Source: CBDESN01 sp965242495 (GTDB lineage Bacteria > Pseudomonadota > Alphaproteobacteria > MPNO01). Taken from it: 64,000 bases of DNA. Below are positions 7,860 to 15,382 of this stretch, one piece after another. Position 1 is the stretch's first letter; every line of letters starts with the position of its first letter. The DNA lies in the NCBI GenBank assembly GCA_965242495.1, contig OZ251446.1, positions 3,782,001 through 3,846,000 on the forward strand, read 5' to 3'. The position numbers and the translations under genes are program-made. The notes under the pieces were generated by a model. That model had not been told where the DNA came from. It was given only the letters and a program-made list of their open reading frames with translations, and searched no databases.

Positions 7860-8631
7860 TGGAGCGCCGGCGTCGGGCGATTCGCGCCCGCGCGACGGAC
7901 AGGTATTCGGCGGAACTGTCGCAGAGAATGGCGTTTCGTTTGAGGCGTAGGCACGCTTCTCCCGTAGTACCGGAACCGCACATCGGATCGAGCACGGTTT
8001 CGTGCTCTTTCGTGGCCATGAGCAATAGGGGTTCAATGACCGCGAGCGGCTTTTGCGCAGGGTGGCCGGTTTGCTCCGATCGACCGACAAACCCGATATT
8101 GAGCGGCGATTCCAGCACCGAAGGCGGACCAGGAACGAAACGCATCTTTCCGTTGCGCCAGCGCTCGCGCTGTTCATCGTTCAGGAAATGCTCAGGATAA
8201 ACCTTCGCATGATTCGCAGTGACGTGCAGGCATGCGTTCTGCGCCGAGCGCCACCCGCGAATCACCGAAGGGCAGTTTTTGTAATACCACGTAAGCCATG
8301 CCGTGAGGCCAAAACCGGGAGGAAGCCGGCAGATTTGTCGCGCGAGAATTTCGGGGAATCCCCACACGAATACATGCTCGGAGACTCGGCACGCAGCATG
8401 GATGACGTTCGCCAGCCACTCGTCATAGTCCGCTCGGTAGCCACCGATTCCCTTATTGTACCAAGGGTCGAGGATGACGGTGCCGACATGCCTCGTCGCC
8501 GCGAGCGTGTCCATCACATCGGCGGGGGGGAGGATCTCGACGGCGGCGCATTCCGCGCGCGGACGCGGCCCGTCCGACGCCGCGACCTGCGCCGCGCTCA
8601 TCCCAATCCCCGACTCCCGGCGCAGTTTCAT
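7849..8631 (-). CDS. DNA methyltransferase of the restriction-modification cluster
   Basis: A 260-residue methyltransferase. The catalytic motif IV is unusual, VILDPWYNKGIGG near residue 52, with DPWY in place of DPPY/NPPY. It is followed by VFVWGFPEILAR, WLTWYYKNCPS and, near residue 215, the AdoMet-binding VLDPMCGSGTTGEACL, so the motif order is again beta-like. GHPAQKPLAVIEPLL before motif I is typical of type II methylases. The ATG at 8631 has GAGAGG 8-9 bases upstream. It leads the minus-strand operon methylase-nuclease-methylase and lies 139 bp from the end of comM. Confidence 0.85.
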   Translation of the reverse strand: MKLRRESGIGMSAAQVAASDGPRPRAECAAVEILPPADVMDTLAATRHVGTVILDPWYNKGIGGYRADYDEWLANVIHAACRVSEHVFVWGFPEILARQICRLPPGFGLTAWLTWYYKNCPSVIRGWRSAQNACLHVTANHAKVYPEHFLNDEQRERWRNGKMRFVPGPPSVLESPLNIGFVGRSEQTGHPAQKPLAVIEPLLLMATKEHETVLDPMCGSGTTGEACLRLKRNAILCDSSAEYLSVARARIARRRRSNDG

Positions 8632-8770
8632 GGGCGATACCTCTCGAGGTCGGTCGCGAACGGATAGATTCCGATCGCGCCGGACACGGTAAGGCAGCTC
8701 ACTGCTCCCCATGTCGGGCGTCCTCCGTCCGGGTCGCGCCGGACGCCCGCGGCGGCGGCGCTTCTTCGCA

Positions 8771-10420
8771 TCACGAACCCGGCGCCAGGCGGCGGTAGCC
8801 GAGGGCCTCGGCGACGTGGATGCGGCGGACCGGGCCGGCGCCATCGAGATCGGCGATGCTGCGGGCCACGCGGAGCACGCGGTGATAGCCGCGGGCGGTG
8901 AGGCGGAGGCGGTCGGCGGCCTCCAGCAGCAGCCGGCGGCCGTCGTCGTCGGGGGCCGCCGCGGCCTCGAGCCGCTCGCCGTCCGCGTCGGCGTTGGTGC
9001 GGACCGGCGCGGCGGATTTCGTTTTCGCTTCCGCCTTCGTCCCGGCCTCCGTCCCGGCGTAGCGCGCCCGCTGCGCCGCCCGCGCCTGCGCCACGCGGGC
9101 GGCGACCTCGGCCGATCCCTCGGCCGGCGGCGGCAAAGCGAGATCGGCCGGGTTGACCGCCGGCACCTCGACATGCATGTCGATGCGGTCGAATACCGGC
9201 CCCGAAATCTTCGACTGATAGTCGCGGGCGCAGCGCGGGGCGCGGCTACAGGCGAGGCCGGGATCGTCGAGATGGCCGCAGCGGCAGGGGTTCATGGCGG
9301 CGATCAGCTGGACGCGCGCCGGATAGGCGACGTGGTTGTTGACGCGGGCGACCAGGGCGCGGCCGGTCTCCAGCGGCTGGCGCAGCGATTCGAGCGCCGG
9401 GCGGGCGAATTCCGGCAGTTCGTCGAGGAACAGCACGCCGCTATGGGCAAGCGAGATCTCGCCCGCCCGGGCGCGCGCGCCGCCGCCGACCAGCGCCTGC
9501 ACCGACGCCGTGTGATGCGGGTCGCGGAACGGCCGCGCGCGCAGCAGCCGACCGTCGGCGAGCACGCCGGCGACCGAGTGGATCATGCTGATCTCCAGCG
9601 CCTCCGCCGGCTCCAGCGGCGGCAGGATGCCGCCCAGCCGCTGCGCCAGCATCGACTTGCCGGCCCCGGGCGGTCCGATCAGCAGGATGTTGTGAGCGCC
9701 CGCGGCGGCGATCTCCAGCGCCCGCTTGGCGGTCTCCTGCCCCTTGATGTCGCGGAGGTCCGGGGCCGGCCCGGGCTCGTCGGCGAGGCGCGGCTCGGGC
9801 GGGCGCAGCGCCTGACGGCCTTCGAGGTGGTTGAGCAGCGCCAGCAGCGAGGCCGGGGCGACGACTTCGATGCCGCCCGCCCAGGCCGCTTCGCCGCCCG
9901 AGGCCGCCGGGCAGATCACGCCCCGCCCCGCGCCCGCGGCGCCGATCGAAGCGGCGAGCACCCCGGTCACCGGGTTGATCGCGCCGTCGAGGGCCAGCTC
10001 GCCCAGCACCACATAGCCGTCGATCGCATCGTCCGGCACCACGCCCATGCTCGCCAGCAGCCCCAGCGCGATCGGCAGGTCGAAATGGCCGCCCTCCTTC
10101 AGCAGGTCGGCCGGGGCCAGGTTGACGGTGATCCGCCTGGGCGGCAGCGACAGCCCGATCGAGGTGAGCGCCGCCCGCACCCGCTCGCGCGATTCGCCGA
10201 CCGCCTTGTCCGGCAGGCCGACGATGTTGAAGTTGGGCGCGCCCGGCGACATTTGCACCTGGACGTCGATGTCGAGGACGTCGATGCCGTGGAACGCGAC
10301 GGTGCGGACGCGGGCGATCATGCGCGCGCCGGCCTCGCGGCGGGCGGGCGGCGGCGCGGGCCGGCGATCGATCGTTCCGGCGGTTTCGGTCGGGGCGGGG
10401 AGGGGGAGGGCCATGTCCAT
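8771..10420 (-). CDS. comM: YifB/ComM family Mg-chelatase-like AAA+ ATPase
   Basis: A 549-residue protein with the three ComM parts: an N-terminal Lon-protease-like fold (VAFHGIDVLDIDVQVQ to about residue 200), an AAA+ core with Walker A LLIGPPGAGKSMLAQR near 250 and Walker B GVLFLDELPEF, then the MNPCRCGH zinc-like motif and a C-terminal Mg-chelatase lid. ComM is a hexameric branch-migration helicase that helps integrate incoming single-stranded DNA during transformation. The ATG at 10420 has AGGA 8 bases upstream; many homologues start at the internal Met (10321, MIARVRTVAF). An Ala/Lys-rich low-complexity insert with alternating KAEAKTK lies near residue 460. A LexA box lies just upstream. 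Confidence 0.93.
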   Translation of the reverse strand: MDMALPLPAPTETAGTIDRRPAPPPARREAGARMIARVRTVAFHGIDVLDIDVQVQMSPGAPNFNIVGLPDKAVGESRERVRAALTSIGLSLPPRRITVNLAPADLLKEGGHFDLPIALGLLASMGVVPDDAIDGYVVLGELALDGAINPVTGVLAASIGAAGAGRGVICPAASGGEAAWAGGIEVVAPASLLALLNHLEGRQALRPPEPRLADEPGPAPDLRDIKGQETAKRALEIAAAGAHNILLIGPPGAGKSMLAQRLGGILPPLEPAEALEISMIHSVAGVLADGRLLRARPFRDPHHTASVQALVGGGARARAGEISLAHSGVLFLDELPEFARPALESLRQPLETGRALVARVNNHVAYPARVQLIAAMNPCRCGHLDDPGLACSRAPRCARDYQSKISGPVFDRIDMHVEVPAVNPADLALPPPAEGSAEVAARVAQARAAQRARYAGTEAGTKAEAKTKSAAPVRTNADADGERLEAAAAPDDDGRRLLLEAADRLRLTARGYHRVLRVARSIADLDGAGPVRRIHVAEALGYRRLAPGS

Positions 10421-10445
10421 GATCCGGTTCCTGCAATGTTTCTTC

Positions 10446-10460
10446 GAACATAGAGGGAAC
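10446..10460 (-). promoter_or_regulatory. LexA box (GTTC-N7-GTTC) upstream of comM
   Basis: On the minus strand the sequence is GTTC-CCTCTAT-GTTC, an exact match to the direct-repeat SOS operator used by alphaproteobacterial LexA. It ends 25 bp before the comM ATG, a position compatible with blocking its promoter. Induction of comM by DNA damage is inferred. Confidence 0.7.
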
Positions 10461-10489
10461 TTTTCCGCATTGCAAGCGCCTCGCCGCGG

Positions 10490-11470
10490 TCAGGCCGACG
10501 CGGCGCCCAAGCGTTCGTCGGATCGGCGTTCGTCGAACCGGCGTTCGATCGCGTCCCAGATGCGCGCCTCGAGGCATACGCCGTCGAGCCGGTCGATCTC
10601 CTGCAGGCCGGTCGGCGAGGTGACGTTGATCTCGGTCAGATAGTCGCCGATCACGTCGATGCCGACGAACACCAGCCCGCGCCGCCGGAGCGCCGGCCCG
10701 ATGGCGGCGCAGATCTCGCGCTCGCGCTCGGTCAGCCGCGCCCGACGCGGCCGGCCGCCGGCGTGGAAGTTGGCGCGCGCCTCGCCCGCCTGCGGCATCC
10801 GGCTCACCGCGCCCGCCGGCTCGCCGTCGATCAGGACGATCCGTTTGTCGCCGTCGCGGATCTCCGGCAGGTAGCGCTGGACGATGACCGGTTCGGGATA
10901 GAGTTCCGCGAACGTCTCCAGCAGCGCGCCCAGATTCTCGTCCCCCGGCGCGAGATGGAACACGCCGGCGCCGCCCTGGCCGAACAGCGGCTTGACGACG
11001 ACGTCCGCGTGCTCGGCGCGGAAGGCCAGGATCTCCTCGCGGTCGGCGGTGATCAGCGTCGGCGGCATCAACCCCTCGAAGCGGGTCACGAACAGCTTCT
11101 CGGGCGCGTTGCGCACCTCGGCCGGGTCGTTGACCACCAGCGTCGCGGGATGAACCTGTTCGAGCAGGTGGGTCGCGGTGACGTAGGCGAGGTCGAAGGG
11201 CGGATCCTGGCGCATCAGGACGACGTCGACGGCCGCGAGATCCACGGGCTCGGGCGTCCCCAGGGTCGCATGGTCGCCGTAGCGGCGGCGGACTTCGAGG
11301 GGCCGCATCCGGGCGCGCAGCCGCCGGTCGCGCCAAGCCAGATCGCGAGGCAGATAGTGCAGCAGCCGATGGCCGCGCCGCTGCGCTTCGAGCGCCAGCA
11401 CGAAGGTCGAATCGGCGTCGATGTCGATCCCCTCGATCGGGTCCATCTGGATGGCGACGGCGAGGCCCAT
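10490..11470 (-). CDS. gshB: Glutathione synthetase
   Basis: A 326-residue cytosolic ATP-grasp enzyme that joins gamma-glutamylcysteine and glycine, the second step of glutathione synthesis. The GshB N-terminal domain (VAIQMDPIEGIDIDADSTF), LMRQDPPFDLAY, the VVKPLFGQGGAGVF ATP-grasp loop, QRYLPEIRDGDKRIVLIDG, the AANFHAGGR-like segment RANFHAGGRPR and the C-terminal GIDVIGDYLTEINVTSPT metal-binding motif are all present. Length fits the family. The C-terminal ten residues are a small Arg/Asp-rich extension made of near-identical repeats (RRFDERRSDER). It lies 10 bp downstream of the sirB1-like gene and is probably in the same transcript. Confidence 0.95.
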   Translation of the reverse strand: MGLAVAIQMDPIEGIDIDADSTFVLALEAQRRGHRLLHYLPRDLAWRDRRLRARMRPLEVRRRYGDHATLGTPEPVDLAAVDVVLMRQDPPFDLAYVTATHLLEQVHPATLVVNDPAEVRNAPEKLFVTRFEGLMPPTLITADREEILAFRAEHADVVVKPLFGQGGAGVFHLAPGDENLGALLETFAELYPEPVIVQRYLPEIRDGDKRIVLIDGEPAGAVSRMPQAGEARANFHAGGRPRRARLTEREREICAAIGPALRRRGLVFVGIDVIGDYLTEINVTSPTGLQEIDRLDGVCLEARIWDAIERRFDERRSDERLGAASA

Positions 11471-11480
11471 GCGCGTTCCG

Positions 11481-12311
11481 TCAGTTGATCCTGTTGCGGA
11501 TCCGGCGGAGGACGGCCCGGGCCTCGTCGCGCGCCCGGTCGTCGCGGGCGCGTTCGAGGACCGCCTCGAACGCCGCCGCCGCGGCGCGGAGATTGCCGAG
11601 CCGCGCCCGGACGACGCCGGCCTCGCGCCACAGCGCGGCCCGGTCGGGCGCGAACAGCAGCATGTCGTCGATCGTCCGCGCCGCGGCTTCGAGCCGGCCG
11701 TCGCGCAGATGGCGGGTCTTGACGTTGTTTTGCAGCCGCAGCAGGATGTCGCGGTCGCCGACCGGCCGGTAGTCGCGGGGCTGCAGCTCGGCGTCGAGCC
11801 CGGCGATCGCCTTGCGCAGTCCGCGCAGCGCGGCCGCGTCGCACGGCCGGCCGTCATGGAACGCATCCACCACCGCGCGTTCGCCGCCGGCCTCGAGGCG
11901 GAACAGGAAATGGCCCGGAAAGTCGAGGCCGCGCGCCGGCCAGCCCTGCGCGCGGGCGAGCTGGATGTAGAGGATCCCGAGCGCCACCGGGAGCCCCTTG
12001 CGGCGTTCGATCACGTCGATCAGGTTGGCGTTGCGGAGGTCGTCATAGGTCGCCGCGTCGCCGCGATAGCCGTGGCCGCGGCGGATGACCTCGACCAGGG
12101 CGGCCCGGCGGTCGTCGAGCGCCGCCCGGCGGCCGGCGCGGCGGCCGACTTCGCGCGCCATCCCGGCGATATGCGCGCGCGCGGCCCCGAGATCGGCCTG
12201 CGGACGGTCGAGGGAAGCCAGGACGAGCGCGCCCTCGCCCAGGTCGATGGCGTCGTCGGGCCGGCGGCCGAGGGCGCGCAGGGCCGCTTCGGCCGACCGC
12301 CGGCCGGTCAC
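11481..12311 (-). CDS. SirB1 family transglutaminase-like/TPR protein
   Basis: A 276-residue protein of the SirB1/YchA family. The transglutaminase-like domain with NLIDVIERRKGLPVALGILY (residues 100-120) and GLDFPGHFLFRL is followed by a C-terminal tetratricopeptide-like segment (TIDDMLLFAPDRAALWREAG, then LGNLRAAAAAFEAVLERA). Its biochemical role is not established. The start is a GTG at 12311 overlapping the TGA of the BON gene (GTGA), implying coupling. Position between a BON lipoprotein gene and gshB fits alphaproteobacterial housekeeping context. Confidence 0.8.
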   Translation of the reverse strand: MTGRRSAEAALRALGRRPDDAIDLGEGALVLASLDRPQADLGAARAHIAGMAREVGRRAGRRAALDDRRAALVEVIRRGHGYRGDAATYDDLRNANLIDVIERRKGLPVALGILYIQLARAQGWPARGLDFPGHFLFRLEAGGERAVVDAFHDGRPCDAAALRGLRKAIAGLDAELQPRDYRPVGDRDILLRLQNNVKTRHLRDGRLEAAARTIDDMLLFAPDRAALWREAGVVRARLGNLRAAAAAFEAVLERARDDRARDEARAVLRRIRNRIN

Positions 12312-12922
12312 GACGCGCCGGAGCCGGGCGCGTCCTTGACCTCGACATAGCTCACGACACGTTCGACGTTCCGCAGGTTGCGCGCGTAATCGGTCACCCG
12401 GTCGAGTTCCGCCCTGCTCCGCGCCACGCCCATCAGATAGACCACGCCGCCCACCGTCTCGATCGAGTAGTTGAGCGAGGAGATCTCCCGGTCGAGCAAT
12501 ATCTTCGCCTTGAGCTGGCTGCTGATCCAGGTGTCGGCGGCGAAGCTCGCGATGCCCCCCTCGTCGGTCACCTTGATCTCGTTGACCACCTCGCGCACGC
12601 CGTCCGCCTCCCAGGCGAGCCGCACCGCGTCGAGGCGCATCTCCCGGGTCGGGACGCGCCCGGTCAGCAGCACGCGCCCGTCCTGGACCACGAGCGAGAC
12701 CCGGCGATACATGTCGACGTCGTGGGCGAACCACCGGTCGTTGATGCGGGCGCGGATCACGGTGTCCGAAACCACGCCGGAGACGCCGCGCTGCTGCGAT
12801 ACGGCGCTCGCCAGCGTCCCGCCGGCCCCGAGCGCGAGCCCGAGGCAGCCCGAGAGCGCCGGCGCCGCGACCGCCAGCGCCAGCAGCGCCGCCCACGGGG
12901 ACCGCGATTGCCTGGAAGCCAT
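12308..12922 (-). CDS. BON-domain lipoprotein (OsmY/DolP-like)
   Basis: A 204-residue exported protein. The N-terminus is a lipoprotein signal peptide with hydrophobic core ALLALAVAAPA and lipobox LSGC, so it should be lipidated at that Cys and held in the periplasm or outer membrane. Two BON domains follow: residues about 50-110 (VSDTVIRARINDRWF, then DGRVLLTGRVPTREM) and 125-190 (WISSQLKAKILLD, then GGVVYLMGVARSRAEL). BON proteins bind phospholipid and support envelope integrity. The start at 12922 has GGGAG 9 bases upstream; ATG codons at 12928 and 12958 are alternatives. Confidence 0.85.
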   Translation of the reverse strand: MASRQSRSPWAALLALAVAAPALSGCLGLALGAGGTLASAVSQQRGVSGVVSDTVIRARINDRWFAHDVDMYRRVSLVVQDGRVLLTGRVPTREMRLDAVRLAWEADGVREVVNEIKVTDEGGIASFAADTWISSQLKAKILLDREISSLNYSIETVGGVVYLMGVARSRAELDRVTDYARNLRNVERVVSYVEVKDAPGSGAS

Positions 12923-13677
12923 TCCCATCGTCTCCCGCCTCGCCGCGATCCATCGCACGACCGCGCGGCGCGGTCAAGCCGCGGCCGGCGGGATCCAGGG
13001 GAATCGCGTTTTCCCGCCCGCTCATCCATGGGAGTCGTCCACGCGGACCCCGCCGAACGGGAAGTCGCCGCTCCGTCCGGCGCAGGGAGTCCGGATGGAG
13101 CCGGCGAACCGCCGGGATGCTTCCGTCGATGCTGCGTCGTGGCGGGGCGGTACAACCTCCGGTCGTAACGAATCCCGGCGCCGAGTCGGCGCCGGACCGG
13201 CGGGCCTTGCGACGCGAGGCGGCGTCGTCGGCGGGGCGATGGGCGCATCGCCGGCGGGAAAAATTCGCAGTTTCGTTGTATTTCAACGACTTACTCCGAA
13301 AAACCAGGGAAAAAGCAGGGCGAAAACCGGCCAAAAGCAGGGCGAAAGCAGGTGAAAAGCAGGGCGAATTCGCCGTGAATTCTCCGTCCGGAGCCGTTCG
13401 GCGACGGGCGGGGCCATCCGCCCGCACCCGCCCCGCCCCGGCGCAAGGCGGACGCGGCGCCGACATCCGATGCGCTTCCCGTCCTGCAATCTTCGATTGC
13501 GGCGAATCGGCTCTCATGCATCTCCGATCCGGGCTGCGAAACGCCCCGCCCGCGGTCCGCGGCGCGGGCGTCCGGCCCCACTCTGTCGACTGCGAGGGGA
13601 AATATATGCCGGACCGTCTCCGAAATCAAGAACAAAATGAAAACAATTTCGACGGGCGGGCGAATCGCCGGGGCGGC
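12923..13677. other. Intergenic stretch with purine-rich short repeats
   Basis: No convincing gene lies in these 755 bp. At 13300-13372 the plus strand carries four imperfect copies of a unit around AAAAGCAGGGCGAA, preceded at 13275-13291 by a small palindrome (TCGTTG-TATTT-CAACGA). The tract is lower in GC than its surroundings. Similar cagggaaaa-type minisatellites occur between genes in other alphaproteobacteria (recalled, not checked). Confidence 0.5.
13300..13372. repeat. Degenerate tandem repeat, unit about AAAAGCAGGGCGAA
   Basis: Four imperfect purine-rich copies spaced 15-22 bp apart, with the common core AGCAGGGCGAA, on the plus strand between yraN and the BON gene. No coding capacity is supported. 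Confidence 0.6.
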
Positions 13678-14037
13678 TCACTCGCGCCAGGCGTCGGTCA
13701 GGTGGACCGGGAGCCGCCAGGGTGCCACCAGCATGAGATCGAAGCGTCGCTCCAGCGCGGCGAGCGACGGGTGGGCGGCGACGAACCGTTCGGCGGCGCG
13801 GCCGATGCGCCGCCGCTGGCGCGGGGTCAGCGCCCAGGCGGCGTCGGCGAGCTCCCGCCGGGCCTTGACCTCGACGAAGACGACCGTGCGGCCGCGCCGC
13901 GCCACCAGGTCGATCTCGCCCGCCGACGCCCGGAACCGCCGCGCCAGGATGCGGTAGCCGCGGCAGCGCAGACACCAGGCGCACAGCGCCTCGGCATGGC
14001 GGCCGTAACGGTCGCTTCGCCGCCGGTCACGCGCCAT
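13678..14037 (-). CDS. yraN: UPF0102/YraN family nuclease-like protein
   Basis: A 119-residue protein with the PD-(D/E)xK-type core of the YraN family: GEIDLVARRGRTVVFVEVKA (residues 40-59), preceded by GRHAEALCAWCLRCRGYRIL and followed by the basic QRRRIGRAAERF helix. The family resembles Holliday-junction resolvases but its role is unproven. It overlaps the end of rsmI by 11 bp, the usual alphaproteobacterial arrangement. The last residues (HLTDAWRE) match the family's usual end. Confidence 0.88.
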   Translation of the reverse strand: MARDRRRSDRYGRHAEALCAWCLRCRGYRILARRFRASAGEIDLVARRGRTVVFVEVKARRELADAAWALTPRQRRRIGRAAERFVAAHPSLAALERRFDLMLVAPWRLPVHLTDAWRE

Positions 14038-14938
14038 CGCCGGCCGGCGCGCCGCCCGTCAGCTCGACGGCGCGGGCGTAGATCTCCCGGCGCGGGCGGC
14101 CGAGCGCCCGGGCCACGGCGGCCGCGGCGTCGCGGGTGCGCATGGCGCCGAGCGCCGCCCGCAGCCGCGCGTCGATCTCGGCGGCGTCGGCCGGCGCCGG
14201 GGCCGGCGGCGGGCCGACCACGATCACGGCCTCGCCCTTCGGTGCCGGCGCCGCGGCGTACTCCGCCGCCAGCGCATCGAGCCGGCCGCGGCGGACCTCC
14301 TGATGCAGCTTGGTCAGTTCGCGGGCCACCGCGGCCTCGCGGTCGCCGAACGCCGCCGCCATCGCGGCCAGCGCCGCGGCCAGCCGGCGCGGCGATTCGA
14401 GGAACAGCAGCGTCGCCCGCAGCCCGACGAGCTCGGCCAGCGCGGCGCGGCGCGCGTTCGCCCGCGGCGGCAGGAACCCCGCGAACAGGAAGCGGTCGGG
14501 GGGGAGGCCCGACAGCACCAGCGCGGCGATCGGCGCCGACGCGCCCGGCGCGGCGTCGACCGGGATGCCGGCGGCCAGCGCCTCGCGCACCAACCGGTAG
14601 CCGGGGTCCGACACCAGCGGCGTGCCGGCGTCCGAGACCAGGGCGACCGACCGGCCTTGCGCCAGCCGGGCGAGCAGGCGCGGGCGGGCGCGCGCCGCGT
14701 TGTGCTCGTGATAGGGCGTCATCGGCGTCGAGACGCCGTGCGCCCGCAGCAGCCTGCCGGTGACGCGGCTGTCCTCGCAGGCGATCAGATCCGCCTCGGC
14801 CAGCACCCGCAGCGCGCGCATGGTGACGTCGCCCAGATTCCCGATCGGGGTGGCGACGACGTGGAGCACGCCGCGCCCGCCGCCGCCGACCGGCCCGCTT
14901 CCCGGTCGGACGGTCGCATCGCCGGCCCGCCGCGGCAT
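14027..14938 (-). CDS. rsmI: 16S rRNA (cytidine-2'-O)-methyltransferase
   Basis: A 303-residue tetrapyrrole-methylase-fold enzyme that methylates the ribose of C1402 in 16S rRNA. Motifs: VVATPIGNLGDVTMRALRVL, ACEDSRVTGRLL, TPYHEHNAA, VALVSDAGTPLVSDPGYRLV, AAPGASAPIAALVLSGLP, FAGFLPPR, and FLESPRRLAAAL. About 15 extra residues precede the domain; a start nearer VLHVVATP is possible. It lies upstream of and overlaps yraN. Confidence 0.95.
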   Translation of the reverse strand: MPRRAGDATVRPGSGPVGGGGRGVLHVVATPIGNLGDVTMRALRVLAEADLIACEDSRVTGRLLRAHGVSTPMTPYHEHNAARARPRLLARLAQGRSVALVSDAGTPLVSDPGYRLVREALAAGIPVDAAPGASAPIAALVLSGLPPDRFLFAGFLPPRANARRAALAELVGLRATLLFLESPRRLAAALAAMAAAFGDREAAVARELTKLHQEVRRGRLDALAAEYAAAPAPKGEAVIVVGPPPAPAPADAAEIDARLRAALGAMRTRDAAAAVARALGRPRREIYARAVELTGGAPAGDGA

Positions 14939-14940
14939 GG

Positions 14941-15120
14941 TCAGCCCCGCCCGCGGTCCTGCGGCGGGGTCTTGCGGCGCAGGTTCGGGAGGCCGATCCC
15001 GCGCGGCGCGCCCGGCGGGGCGTAGACCGCCTCGCCGCCGACCGGGCGGATCGGCCCCGGCGCGGCGCCCGGCGTCGCCTTGGCCGGGACGTCCGTTTGG
15101 CGCAGGCCGCTCCCGGTCAT
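14941..15120 (-). CDS. Possible small Pro/Gly-rich protein
   Basis: A 59-residue frame from ATG 15120 ends 2 bp before the rsmI start. It is rich in Pro, Gly and Arg (for example PGPIRPVGGEAVYAPPGAP) with no recognised domain. The 14939-15382 gap between hemW and rsmI holds nothing else I can support. The frame may be open simply because GC is high. Confidence 0.25.
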   Translation of the reverse strand: MTGSGLRQTDVPAKATPGAAPGPIRPVGGEAVYAPPGAPRGIGLPNLRRKTPPQDRGRG

Positions 15121-15382
15121 CGTCCGGCGGCGCGATTCGAAGCGACGGCGGGTGCGCGCGGCGATCCTCGGGTCGACGATCCGGCCGGGCGGCGGCCCGG
15201 TCCCCGTGGCGAGCGGTTCGCAGCGCAACCGTCGGTCTCCCTCCGCCAGCCCCCGGTTATCCCGCGTCGCCGCCGCGGCGTCCACCCCCGGCCGCCCGGC
15301 CCCGGCGCCGGCGCGACCGGGTCGATCGGGCGGTCATCGGCCGCATCCGTGCGCATGTTGCGCCCGGCGTGGGAGATGCGGG

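Noticed and set aside
12757..13248. Long open frames in the yraN-BON gap
   Set aside because: They are Arg/Pro-rich, lack ribosome binding sites and overlap real genes in other frames.
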